From Uranotaenia lowii (lineage: Eukaryota; Arthropoda; Insecta; Diptera; Culicidae): DNA of 64,000 bases. Within the stretch, counting starts at the first letter, position 1, and every line of letters begins with the position of its first letter. The notes beneath the pieces are model-generated. The model made no database searches. It was given only the letters and a program-made list of their open reading frames with translations, and was not told the DNA's origin. A program made the position numbers and the translations under genes. The DNA lies in assembly GCF_029784155.1 (NCBI RefSeq), contig NC_073692.1, positions 367,951,160 to 368,015,159 of the forward strand. The letters are read 5' to 3'. Below, piece by piece: positions 1-11,179 of this stretch.

Positions 1-1440
1 ACTATTTTTCTTGCTTTTTCCTATGGCCTATGGATCGTTCACTAGACTGGGAGAGGTTTGCTAATTTGATTTCGATATGAAGAATGACTTTCGATTTCCA
101 CTCGTTAAAAATTTTTATATTCCAATCGAAATGGAGTGGGAAAATGTTAACTATTTACAGGAGCAACGAAATTTTCAGAAAAAAAAAACAATTGTAGCAC
201 AAACTGTAAATCACGAATCAGCCTCGAGTCTCGAAGTTTCCGTTTATAGTTACTTGATTCCCACAAATTATTTTACACCGAATTAGACCCGTGGTCATCG
301 ACCAAATGTTACACTCCTAAGAAGTTACACACACGGCCACAGATTAAAGCTAACGCCAAAAATAGCATCCTCTCTTGGTGACAAAATTGGCATAAGAAGC
401 TGATCAAAAGTTGAACGAAAGGTATTGATGGAATAGCCATGGTTAGAATGCATTCATGTGTACTGTGGATGCACAGATTCACCACAGTTTCTGCCTAAGT
501 TTGTCTACACAGTGAACAGAATGGGAAAGGAAAAAAACCTATTGGATTCATTAGTGTGTTCAGAAATGCGGGAATAAAACAATTTATAACCTGGATTATT
601 AGAGTTTTCTTTTCACAAGAAGAAGAATGAAAATGTTGGTTAAAATCCTCTCTAAATTAATAAAATAGAAATAAAAATAGTAACCAGTGATACAAAGACC
701 CTCTGCACATTTAAACTTTGTAAAAGTGAAAGGCCTTTTATAAACTAGTTGTAAATAATAAAAAAAAATAAAAATAAAAATAGCACAACCTGGATTTGGC
801 GAAGCGAAATCAGTATGAACAAACACATGCAGAATGAGGGATGAAGTTTAAAATTCTCTGCAGCAGTTTATATACAAGAAAAAAACAGTGAAACAGATTA
901 ATTCTGGCAGGGTCGACTGAACTCATCGTTTAGCTAATTGATTCTGCACAAGTGACGTGCAAAACAATTGTTGTTTCATAAATTTGTTAAAATTTCAAAG
1001 AATGCGAAGTTTTTGGTGTTTTAAATAATTCAGATGTTTGGCAAAATTTATTTTCTTAAATATTTACCGAAATTTACCACTACTATTTACCATTTAAACT
1101 TTCACCAAATTGTTATTCTAGTGTGCAGTTTTTCCACGTTGTTTATATTTGCGCCTGATGACCTCCCATATAACACAGATTAAGCATTTTATATGCATAT
1201 ATTACTAAATATATTACTATTACTAATACTATATTACTAAATATACCTACTGTTTAAGTTGTTTAGAAAGAGTAAACAATAAAACTTAAAAAATTTGTTT
1301 CAAGCTTTTTTTGCATGTTTTATAAAGGCACGCAATGATTGGTTTAAGAACCGTAATACAATTAGGTGAAGGTTCTCGATCAAGATATCAAAACATGACA
1401 CGCTTTTTGATAAGTCATGTGTGTTGTTTTGAGTTAAATG
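1..1440. other. AT-rich DNA, no gene seen
   Basis: Frequent stops in all frames and only very short open frames. It holds AT-rich simple sequence, including TATTACTAAATA-type runs near 1195-1250. About 465-505 resembles the inner 3' part of the SINE described at 41200-41655 (GATTCACC, then AGTTTCTGCCTNAG), so a small SINE scrap is likely there. Confidence 0.5.
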
Positions 1441-1449
1441 ATAAAATAT

Positions 1450-3340
1450 ATGGAAATCTTTGAAATACTTCAAACCACCGGAAGTGGTATGAATATCTCT
1501 ACAATATCAGTATTGAGTGAAAGGGACCAACTATCAATCAGGAGAACAATTTGTACCATTACTCCAAGATGGCGGCTTCCGCTTTTCTTTTCAAAGCTGT
1601 AAATTACTGAAAATCTCAAAAAACATCCACAGTATGGATATCGGGTGAAAGGACTAAACGAGAAAAAGTCGTATTTCGTTTCCGAAGCTATCTAAAAATC
1701 CAAGATGGCGACATCCGCTTAGCTTGAAAATATTGTAAATGACTGAAAATCGGACCCCGGAATATGGATATGAGATGAAAGGGCTCAACGACTATGAATC
1801 ACTGAAAATCTCGATAAAACTCCACATTTTGTGTATTGAGTGAAAAGGCTCAACGAGTACAAGTCGAATTTAGTTGTCTGACACCATCTTGAAATCTAAT
1901 TTTTTAAACCTGTATATTATTGAAAACTGCTTGAAACCGCCATAACATGAGTATTGGGTGAATGTTTTAAACAAGAAAATGTCGAAATGGCGACTGCCGG
2001 TTAATTTTAAAATGCTATAAATCACTGAAAATCAAATGAAACCCCCACATTGTATTGGGAGAAAAGGCTATACAAGATGAAGTCGAATTTGGTAATCTCA
2101 CGCTATCTTGACATCCAAAATGGCGGCTTCGGCTTTTCTTTTCAAACGTGTTTATTACTGATAATAGCTTGAAACCTCCATACTATTGGTATAAGTTGAA
2201 AGGGCTAAACTAGAAGAAGTCGAATTTCACTATCTCACTCAATCTTGAAATCCATGGCTTCCGCTGAACTTTAAATGCTGTGAATGAATAAAAATCGCAT
2301 GAAACAAAATGAGTATTGTGTGAAAGGGCTAAACTAGAAGTCAATTTTCGCTATCTGACGCTATTTTGAATATGGAGGCTTCCGATTAACTACAAAATGC
2401 TGTAAATCACTCAAATCGCATAAAAATCCCACAATTGGATGGGTGGTTATTTGTTGAAAGGACTAAACGAGTGTAATTCCGTTTTCTGACGCTTTTTGAA
2501 ATCCAAGATGGCGGCTTCCTCTTAGCTTGAAAATGTTGTAAATCGCCGAAAAAATTATTAAAATTTCATGCGATTTTATGAAGTGATTAATCACCGTAAT
2601 TTTATGTATGTTACTATAATTTATCGGTCTTATCGGTGAAGAGTAATGTCCTTTTCAGTAGGGACATCTGAGGATTATGAATTTTTTATAGATGGATATT
2701 TTTTATAGATGGATAGAACGTTAGATGAAATGAAAGATGGTGAAAATGAGCGGGTAGAATTTATTTAGAAACATCATCTTAATCAAATTTTTGTTCCGCA
2801 CGGGTCAACTACTATGAAGTGGTAGATACAGATAGAGTTGCATCTACCATCACACATAAGTTGGCCAAGCGTGGTTCGCTCCACAAGCGGGAAAACTTGC
2901 AGTGCGAACGAACAAAAAGATGATATATGATCGCTCAGATAAGCTCAGATAAGGACATCAATCTTCACCGATAAGGCCGATAAATTAAAGTAACGTTTCA
3001 TACGATTTCCGATGATTTACAGCATTTTCAAGCTAAGCAGAAACCGCCATCTTGGATTTCAAGATAGCGTCAGAAAGCGAAATTCAACTTCTAACCGTTT
3101 CTTTCACCCAATACCCACATTATGAAGGTTTAATGTGATTTTTTTTCGTTTACAAAATTTAAAAGTTCAGCGGAAGCCCTCATTTTGAAATTCAAGATAG
3201 CGTCAGATATTGAAATTTGACTTCTTCTAGTTTAGCCTTTTCACCCAACACCCATATTGTGGGGTTTCATGCAATTTTAAGACATTTAAAAAATTTTAAA
3301 GTTAAGCGGAAGCCTTGGATTTCAAGATGGCGTCAGACAA
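1450..3340. repeat. Foldback element with tandem-repeat arms
   Basis: A unit of roughly 130 bp recurs in direct orientation from about 1450 to 2560. Landmarks are CAAGATGGCGGCTTCCGCTT near 1564, 1700, 1985, 2115, 2250, 2370 and 2500, each followed by TGTAAATCACTGAAAATC, a GTATTGGGTGAAAGG block and GCTATCTGACGC. The same unit recurs inverted about three times at 3000-3340 (CCGCCATCTTGGATTTC). The middle is itself an inverted pair: TTATCGGTGAAGAGTAATGTCC near 2629 against GGACATCAATCTTCACCGATAA near 2953. Long inverted arms built from direct repeats resemble Drosophila Foldback elements. No transposase frame is present. Exact ends were not resolved. Confidence 0.65.
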
Positions 3341-3344
3341 AGAA

Positions 3345-5440
3345 AATCTCTTATTTTCATCCTAAAAGTCTGTCCTGATTTATTGTACTAATGATTGACA
3401 ACTCAGAAATGAGGAGCTTATCCTACGCGTATAATTGATTGGCTTGCTAGAGAAACGGCCAAATTTAGCTATTTATATGGCTTTCATAAAACCGATATAA
3501 AACTAAACAGCCATTTTTTATGACTATAATTAAGCTATCAAGCATTGAATTGACTAACGCCATGTTGGTTGCAAAAAGGAAGGGCACAAAATATTTTTTC
3601 AGGAGTAATTTTCAATCTGTTTAATTATGATTGCGATGTCATTATATCATGTTATATAATTATATTTATTGAAAAAAAAATTGCTCAAAATATGTTTAAT
3701 TTTATTTTGTTTTCGATAAAAATAAATATTTCATTAAAATCCTCTTATTCTAAAGATTTGACGACGTACATTTATTTTAAGATACAATTTTATACACCTA
3801 GAATCTTGACTGGCAGTAGAAAATATGGTCATATTATGGATAAAACATTGTGTTTTTGTTATTAATTATACCAGATCATATCTCAGTAATGCAATCCATC
3901 ATTCATCAACCATCATGATTGCTGGAGTAAATAAAAAGAACTCGGAGAACTCACGGAATTGAAAAAAAAAACAAAAATTGCTAACTAAGTTTTTTCAAAG
4001 CTTTATAACGGCTTGGGTGACTAAAAATTTTACAGCATAATGATGTTTTCGAAGATTTAAAAATTAGTCACGATGACGGCCAAATAGCCAGATTTGAGCT
4101 TTATTAGAGTTCTGGTGATGAGAATGCGCTTTAGTTTTTTTCTGAAAATTAAGCTCTAAGCTCTAACGAAGATGTGCTGACCATAATAAAGCTAAAATTG
4201 TTACTTGGGCTACGATGCATTAAATAAAAAAAAATTGATAAAAATCAATGTTATTTATTTATATAAGTGAATTTTGTCGATAAAATGTTAAATTTACCTA
4301 AGTGTCTCAAACCGCGACGCATTTAAAGGCACTGGCCTATAAATGATATACGTCTTGAGGAACATGGTACAGAAGCCAACACCATAGAAAACTGAAGTAA
4401 ATTTATTCTAAAATAATACCTAAAAGTCACAAAAAGTTTTGCAAAATTTTACATATCGTATCTTTAATAAAAATTACGCACGCGCTACAGGAAAGGTACA
4501 AGGCTCTGAATTCTCATACATCTGTTGAAATGTGCAGATCAGAATCGGGATCATAACCCAGATTTAAATGGAGGATCACATTCCGGAACGGATTTCAACA
4601 TAGTTTCGGATCAGAATCAGGAGTGGATTGAGGATCTGGAATGAAATCAAAGTGGGGATAACGTTCCGGATATTTATGCTTTTACGCTACTTGACCCATG
4701 ATAATTTCAATCCAGATCCTCAACCTTCTGCTAATTCTGACTCAAATCTTGATCAATATCCTGATCCTGATTTCATATCTGGTCATATCATATCATCATA
4801 TCTGGTATTTCGGTAATATTAAATCGTTTGAGATTGATAACAAACGAGTTGTCGTAATTCTACGATAGCTTTGCGGTCGTTAAAACCTCTTTTTAATTTT
4901 GTTGAATTCGAACGTTGAACAAATAATTTCTGGCGTTTAAAATTTAATAGACTGACCGTACACATACACGAAAAAAAGAATTCGTAACTGTTGTAGAAAC
5001 CGAAGAAGAAACGTAAAAATTAACAAATAACTTAATCTATAACTTCAAAAAGTTCTTCTCACTCTATCGTAGGTAGAATATTTCAGTAACTATAAGAAAA
5101 TTAAACTAATTGAATCTTTTCAACATTGAAAAAGATCTTTATCACGTTCTAAAATGTTAATGAATTTCAAATTCCTACGAACAAGTCTTCTAAGCATTAC
5201 TTGCAAACGACAAACATTTAGATCGAGAAATCACGAAACACGACAGGGACGACAAAAATCACATTTTGTCGTACTTGTATATTTAATTTTTCTTTAATTG
5301 TTGATTTTCATCAATGAATTGTGACAATATCTGGCATTGTATGGACTTACGAATGGTCAAAACCCGTTAATTATTTCAGCTGAACTTACCTGAAAAGAGA
5401 AAATGGAAAAAGAATATTATTAAAATATTTTATAAGTGTG
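3345..5440. other. AT-rich DNA with a small GATC-rich inverted repeat
   Basis: No convincing gene. The 98-codon open frame at 3569-3865 is AT-driven, rich in Ile, Phe and Lys. At about 4500-4800 a GATC-rich imperfect repeat (GGATCAGAATCAGGA, CCTGATCCTGATTTC) contains an inverted pair built on GAGGATCTGG and CCAGATCCTC. Confidence 0.45.
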
Positions 5441-5494
5441 TATGATGAGATAAAGAATGTGCAAATTAAAAAATAAAAATTTTGAAAATAAACG

Positions 5495-5920
5495 AAATAA
5501 ATACGTGGCAACACTGGATGAGAAGTTACGAGAATGGTTGCCACACGTACAGATTTATTTGGAAACGTACAGATTTGTGACTCATTTTAGTTCAGATTCT
5601 GTTCGTGCAGATGAGGGATTTTTTAAATGGTATGTACAGATTTGTACAGATTTTTGGCTATTGGTGTAATTGTAATGTAAATGTAAATGATTTTGCTCTA
5701 ATGAAATAATCAAAATTTATCAGAGAGATTGGTTTAAGAGACTATAAACGGTCAAATCATTTGAAATTTTATAATTACATTCATTGAAGTTGTAAAAATA
5801 AAGAAATTTGTGTTATAATTGGTACAGATTTTGGTACAGATTTTTATCAAAAACGCTCAGATGAAAAAGATTTTTTTACTCGAAAGTACAGATTTGAATG
5901 TGGCATCCATGGATACAAGG
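5495..5920. repeat. Interspersed repeat rich in GTACAGATTT
   Basis: GTACAGATTT or ACAGATTT occurs about eight times between 5548 and 5900. Near the left edge ACGTGGCAAC faces GTTGCCACACGT, forming a short inverted repeat. No frame looks coding. This is probably a degenerate MITE or minisatellite. Confidence 0.4.
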
Positions 5921-6220
5921 CGTAAACAAAAACACAAGTCTGTCATTGGGGTAAACCTGTGAGTGATAGACGTCTTCAGGAGAATTTTGAATTGAAATTA
6001 AGAAATATCATCAATTCTCGACAGAAATGTAAAATGAATTTGATTTGATTAATTCTATCAAAAGTCCACTTGTTTTCAAGTTGCCTGAATATTTTAAACT
6101 ACTATTGAAATTATTTTTAAGTCAACAGTAAGCTGTTTCTGAATATCTTGAATATTGTCATGAATGCCTACAATCTTTCATGTCGAAATAGTGCCCCATT
6201 TCCTTTCGTTTTTCTGCCTA

Positions 6221-6701
6221 CCCGAGCAGACTTTTATGGCAAAATTATACCTAATTTTGCTATCATGCCTTGAAACTAAAATGAGGTATCATTTTGCCCG
6301 AATAAAGGTGGTACAATGCCAAAATTTGGGTCTCACTTTTCATATATGGATACCTCGATTATACCAAGTGTAGGTTTCACTGAAACCTTAATGATGCCTC
6401 GTTTAGCCCACGTTTCAAAACGATCATTGAGGGCATAATGATGCCACTTTTTGGTGTTCATAAGAACCTAAATGTGGTATCGTTGTACCCTCAAAACTCG
6501 TTTTGAAACGTTGGCTAAAAGAGGCATCATTAAGGTTTCAGTGAAACCTTCGTTTGGTATAATCGAGGTATCCATATATAAAAAGTGAAACTCAAATTTT
6601 ACCATTGTACCACCTTTATTCGGGCAAAATGATACCTCATTTTACTTTCAAAGCATGATAGCAAAATAAGATATAATTATACAGTAAAAGTCTTTTCGGG
6701 G
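6221..6701. mobile_element. Palindromic MITE (long inverted arms, TA target)
   Basis: The two halves are near-complete reverse complements of about 235 bp each. The left arm starts CCCGAGCAGACTTTTA and the right arm ends TAAAAGTCTTTTCGGGG. Shared blocks include ATGAGGTATCATTTTGCCCG, GGTATCCATATAT and GGCATCATTAAGGTTTC with their complements. TA abuts both ends, fitting a TA target duplication. The transcript would fold into one long hairpin. There is no coding capacity. Confidence 0.8.
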
Positions 6702-6704
6702 TAT

Positions 6705-7540
6705 ACTGCATCGGGGGCTACCGTTGCTATTCGTCACGTGGCTAATTAAGGGTGATTGACATACACAACCTTATATGAATAGGAAGGGAGGAGGGGGGGT
6801 TGGTGGGGGGGGCGTTCTGGAATTAAAATATCTGGTGAAAACTGACGGAAAATTTACTGTCAACACTATAGGTAATATTTGTAGATTAATAAAATGCACT
6901 GTTGACTATATCAACATTTCAACATTGATAGCCTGAAGAACTCAATGTTATATGTTTGTAATATTTTTACAACAATTTCAAAAACTCATCAGCTTGAAAA
7001 ACTTTAAAATGTATAAGATATTATGGTGGCCCAAGTGAATTTCCGATAAAAAAAAAACATTAAAGTTACAGGCCCGTATGTTTAAATGTCATGTTTTGCT
7101 CTAGTTCGATTTCTTTCAGTTTCATTTTTTAATTACTGAATTAGGAATATTTTTTCGGTAGAAATAAAGGTTTCTAAAATTCAGTAACATCAATAATTGA
7201 ATCATTTTATTCAAAGTAATAATGAAAAAGTTTAAACAAATTAGATAGGTTTTTATAGTTGAAAATTGAAGAATAACTGAATGGTCTATGGTTAATTCTT
7301 TTTCTTACTATTATGAAAATTCTGCGTTTTCACGTTGTGATACTGTCACAAATTGGAAGTTTTTTTCATAATTTTAATTGAAACGGCTCATACCGAAAAT
7401 TTGAAGTTAATCGACAGTGATAGCTTTGTTGTTGTTTCCAGTATAATCCCTGAAGAATGAAAAAATGTTGAACTCAACTTGTTGGTCGAATTCGGTCGGC
7501 TCCACCAAACAACGCGTTGGACTGGATTGGATAGCAGCCA
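6705..7540. other. AT-rich DNA; likely 3' flank of the minus-strand gene
   Basis: No gene was recognised. A GGGGGGG-rich stretch lies at 6790-6815. On the minus strand an AATAAA hexamer lies at about 7206-7211, about 335 bp beyond the stop codon at 7545-7547, and could serve as the poly(A) signal of the spliced gene upstream. Confidence 0.3.
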
Positions 7541-7544
7541 TATT

Positions 7545-9241
7545 TTACTTCAAGCTCCCCTCACTGTTGTTACTTTCGTTTTCCGATGAAGGATCAAATC
7601 CGCAATCAGTTGAAGCGAAATGATAATCACTTTCCAGAGATGCGTATTTAGTATAGTCTGAAAAAAGCAATGTTATAAAAGTTATTTTGAATACTTATAT
7701 TTATTTCATAATAAGTTTATTTACTACAATGCATTGCAATGTTTACTTTCTTAAATTAGTATTTGAACATGAGCAATACACTGACGTTATTCCTAAAAAT
7801 TTTCATATTATCCCAAAAAAAATTCTTATACCAATCACATGAGTCCTATGTTAATATTAATAATAAAAATACATCCATTATTTATATTCGTCGAAAAAAA
7901 ATTATGGCAAACAATTTTTACATTTTTGGACAACTTCGGTTAACTTAAGGTTAGACTCGTTGATGAAAATGTTTTTAGATATGGGACAATTTTGCCATCA
8001 GCGGCAGTTAAATGACAAACAAATTTAAAAAATCTAAATAACTTACCGAAGTCATTTTCAACTTGAACTAATCCGCGAAACACGGACCGGTGTTCATCCA
8101 ACCGTACTCTGTTAAATTGATAACCTGGAAGTAAATACCAATGAGAAAACATCTTGGCTATTCAAATCAGTTAAGGTACACCGGGGTAAGTGGGGACGGT
8201 TTTTCGTATAGTTCAACTTTAAAAAATCATTAAAAAATCAGCAGTGGATCAATTTTGATAAAATCGCATTCAATGTGATGCAGAACATGTTGTTTACAAA
8301 TGCTGAAGAGATGAGCTTGATAGACGAAAAACGAAAAAAGTTATCAAGTGAATTGTTATGGACTGCTGGTGTCTTCACTTACCCCGCTTTTTGGGATAAG
8401 TGGGGACGGTAGATTTTCCCTTTGATTTCTCAGGAAATTTTCAAAAAATTTATGTTTTCTTGGTTGAATACGTTACTTTATTTTTCGAACCGTCCAAAAT
8501 TATGAAAAAAGTTCATGGTAGTGATAATTGTGTGTAATTTATGTTGCAACACACGAGATCCGATTTTATCGAAAATATATGCTTATTCCAGAAACACAAA
8601 CACTTTTCCTAACTTTTCATGATCTGAATGCTAAATAAAGCTAAAATGTATTGAATGAAGGAGAGAAAATTGAAAAAAATATCTAAACATCAAGCCGTCC
8701 CCACTTACCCCAGGTAGGGTTTGGAGACAACATTTTAGATTTTTTAAAATAAACTCTTTTTTCTTATTTTTTAATCGTCGTTTTTTTTCCTAACTGGTTT
8801 TTTCTAATGTAAGGATTGTTTCAATGTAGAGTTTTTGGCCAAGAGCCAGCTAGTTTACGAGAAATTTGCGATTGAAAAAGAAGCACATCAACTCCACATC
8901 GTAGTTAAAAATAGAAAATTAACGAAAAGGCATCGTAAACCTCCGTTAATGTCGGAACCGTATCTTTTTTAAAGTTGTTGGATAGATTACAAGCAAATTT
9001 AACATTCTGCATTAAAAGTTTGAAAAAATAGTTGACAGTATTGTTTTAATAGCCACCGTCCCCACTTACCCCGGTGTACCTTACCTGAAATTTATGGAAG
9101 CTCGATCCATCATCGCTACAGCTCCCATTCATTTTTTTCACCTTGCGCTCGGGTGACGTAAAAACTTATTCCGGGAAGCCTTCCAGGAAAAGGTTCCGTG
9201 AACGCAACATAGAGGTCAAAACGGAAGTTCTGCCACACCAT
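7545..9241 (-). CDS. Candidate spliced small protein gene (96 codons), function unknown
   Basis: Three coding exons on the minus strand: 9142-9241 (ATG at 9241-9239), 8047-8124 and 7545-7657 (TAA). The donors are CAAG|GTGAAA and CTTCG|GTAAGT. The acceptors are TTACTTCCAG|GT and TTTTTTCAG|AC. Both junctions are phase 1 and the joined frame is exactly 291 nt. Exon 1 codes an aromatic-rich N-terminus (MVWQNFRFDLYVAF), exon 2 a basic middle part (NRVRLDEHRS) and exon 3 an acidic Ser/Asn-rich tail (SENESNNSEG). No signal peptide, membrane segment or family was recognised. A downstream donor CAG|GTAAGG at about 9085-9090 is an alternative. It would shift the frame and end soon in exon 8047-8124. 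The model rests on splice signals and phase agreement only. Confidence 0.42.
8174..9080. mobile_element. MITE in intron, TTA target, AGGTACACCGGGG ends
   Basis: Terminal inverted repeats of about 27 bp begin AGGTACACCGGGGTAAGTGG, with the complement at the right end. TTA lies on both outer sides (8171-8173 and 9081-9083), as for PIF/Harbinger-type elements. Two further inverted echoes of TAAGTGGGGACGG lie inside, near 8396 and 8696. No transposase frame is present. It sits wholly inside intron 8125-9141 of the minus-strand gene candidate and supplies most of that intron's length. Confidence 0.75.
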
Positions 9242-9250
9242 CGTATAGAG

Positions 9251-9272
9251 GAACGAGTTAGCCGCCTGAATT
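9251..9272. repeat. Target-site duplication, copy 1 (contains splice acceptor)
   Basis: GAACGAGTTAGCCGCCTGAA plus TT is repeated exactly at 10706-10727. The preceding G is also shared. Read on the minus strand it contains AATTCAG|GCGGC, the predicted acceptor of the first coding exon. Here a run of 21 T (poly(A) on the minus strand) lies just beside it. Confidence 0.8.
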
Positions 9273-10705
9273 TTTTTTTTTTTTTTTTTTTGTTTATGGG
9301 TTTATGAGCGCCTGGCTGACCCGGAAAGGAAAAACAGAACGGGGGACAGAAGAGGAAAATTTTAAATGAGAGTAGTATAGCTTAGAAAAGGATAGCGGCA
9401 ACAGAGCCCGAGGGTTCTGAAGCACCAGATTAGGGGAAGCGTTAAGATAGTGCTCGACGGACTAGGACGGTTGGTGGGCCCCATATGAACTTCGAGTTAA
9501 CCCAACCTTCAATTCAACCGAGCAATAGCAGTATGGTATCAAATAATATGATATCATATGCTAACGCCTCGATATCATTGTCAGAAGGGTTCACTATCTT
9601 ACCGTAGTTGAATTTTCCCTACCTGTCATCTACCTTACTCGTTTCCATAAATTTGGATTCTTCCTAGTTTGATTTAGAAATAATCATAGATTTGCTAAGT
9701 AAAAAATATATATTCAAGTGATTGATTCTACGCGACTACACGGTTATTCGATAACTCAATTAGGATATCATAAAAACAGAATCTAGAAAAGGTGTCTCTT
9801 AAACTCATCAACAATGAACTATAAGCTTAAATGGCAATAGCTTTATTAATATCGTCAACTTATCAACGGAACAGGAAAATAACAGTGCTGTTCTTTAAAA
9901 CCTTATCACTAATTGTGATCAACTTCTCAAACAAACTTTAATACTCAATCTACACGATAGGGGTTCAATTCAAATAAACCGTGTGCCTGTGTTTAAATGC
10001 CCGAAATAAATGATCTGAACTATCTACTCATTCTTGCTTATCGAAATCATATTTTCTATTTTAAACTTCGATTTATGAATTTCAATCCTAACCGAAAAAA
10101 TGTATAGCTCTACCAAAAGTAAATAAATAAATAAAAACAAAGTTCGAAAGTGTATTACAAACTGAAATATCATATTTGTCAAAACAGCATTCCCGTCCAA
10201 TGAGCCCCTAGTTCTTGTAAAATGCTTGATTTAAGAATAAGCCAACGAAATTCATAAACCGCAAATGCACACTTTCTAGAGCATTGGGGAGGCGAATACC
10301 ATTACCTATACCTAACCTAGCAGTACTTGAAACATCTTAATTCTATGAAACTAAACTAGCTAACTACCTTACCAAACAGATTATGCCCTATTGAAAAGTA
10401 TCACTTTATGTCGGCAAAATGTGATATTTTCTCTACAAAATTTTCCCATTGTTCAACGGAAGGGAGGGCAAGTGTTTCAACTCCCATTCATCTTATCAGC
10501 ATGGATCATGAAAAATTGGGACACCATTGAACCTACCGCTAATTTAATTTAAATGAAGGTGTCCAGCACGCCTTCTAATTTGAGTCATATTATGATCCAT
10601 GCTTGACAAGATGTGTGCAACGACCCTCTCAGGACAATGATAGTAAACCATCATTATCACAAGCATGCACACCGCCGCCGTGACCCATGGGAACCCAGGG
10701 TACGG
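9273..10705 (-). mobile_element. Poly(A)-tailed retroposed sequence without ORF
   Basis: About 1.43 kb lies between two exact 22-bp copies of one sequence. On the minus strand it ends in a run of A (T21 at 9271-9291), preceded by CCCATAAAC, and starts at CGTACCCTGGG near 10704. A long target duplication plus a terminal poly(A) is the signature of LINE-mediated reverse transcription at the target. No open frame of note is present, so it is a LINE 3' region, a non-autonomous LINE derivative or a retrocopied noncoding transcript. It lies in the same orientation as the surrounding minus-strand gene candidate. Confidence 0.75.
10498..10602. mobile_element. Mini mariner-like MITE inside the retroposed sequence
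   Basis: AGCATGGATCATGAAAAATT followed by GGGACACC faces GGTGTCC ... ATTATGATCCATGCT, giving inverted ends with one insertion. The AGCATGGATCA start matches the ends of the mariner relic at 57098-58026. At about 105 bp it is a short internally deleted derivative, presumably present in the source transcript before retroposition. Confidence 0.55.
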
Positions 10706-10727
10706 GAACGAGTTAGCCGCCTGAATT
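10706..10727. repeat. Target-site duplication, copy 2 (original acceptor context)
   Basis: Exact second copy of the 22-bp repeat at 9251-9272. On the minus strand this copy keeps the original upstream intron context (TTTAATTCAATTCAG|GCGGC). Confidence 0.8.
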
Positions 10728-10782
10728 GAATTAAATTTAATACTATAAACTTTTTGATCACTCGCAGTGGTTTCAAACTTAC
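10721..10782 (-). other. Predicted 62-bp intron in 5' leader of the small gene
   Basis: On the minus strand GTAAGTTTG follows ACAG at 10783-10786, and an AATTCAG acceptor ends at 10721. Sixty-two bp is the usual minimal intron size in dipterans. The exon upstream (10783 to about 10860) has in-frame stops and no usable ATG, so it would be 5' untranslated leader. Its transcription start was not located. A TATATATAGG sequence on the minus strand near 11131 is a possible but distant promoter element. Confidence 0.4.
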
Positions 10783-10866
10783 CTGTCTAAAACTCAGAAG
10801 ACAGCGGACAAATTACACCGCTAAAATTGCAGCTTACTGATCAGCAGTCCGGTACTTTTGGTGCCG

Positions 10867-11064
10867 ATGACAAGCCCACAATTTTCGGTCAATAACGACG
10901 CTCGTTTACTTCCCGACGATGAACTTTACCCGGCGAATATATCGGTTGTTGCTCACGGAAAAGGCGTTTTCTTGGTGAATTTCAGGGAAGTTTTTTTTAA
11001 ACTTGCACCAGCACTGGCTCGAAATTCGCGGTTTGTTTTGTTTGTTTCGACCAAGGTTTTTTGA
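10867..11064 (+). CDS. Short open frame, unrecognised
   Basis: From ATG at 10867 a 65-codon frame begins MTSPQFSVNNDARLLPDDEL, with fairly balanced composition and a hydrophobic second half. It lies opposite the presumed 5' end of the minus-strand gene candidate. No splice sites, promoter or family support it. It may be chance. Confidence 0.15.
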   Translation: MTSPQFSVNNDARLLPDDELYPANISVVAHGKGVFLVNFREVFFKLAPALARNSRFVLFVSTKVF

Positions 11065-11179
11065 AACACGAGGTTCTCCGACTTTCATAGTAAGAAGCGA
11101 GAAGTGAGCTGGGGTTTCGGTAACACCTCCTATATATACACACACACACCTTGGTTTCGACTTGTCTAGAAACACTGCA

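Noticed and set aside
1560..2560. Possible CRISPR array
   Set aside because: The units are contiguous, about 130 bp and divergent, with no short repeat and unique spacer pattern, in a eukaryotic genome.
8047..9265. Alternative splice model using donor CAG|GTAAGG near 9088
   Set aside because: The upstream frame meets stops before this donor, and the next exon closes after 18 codons. The phase-1 model keeps all exons open.
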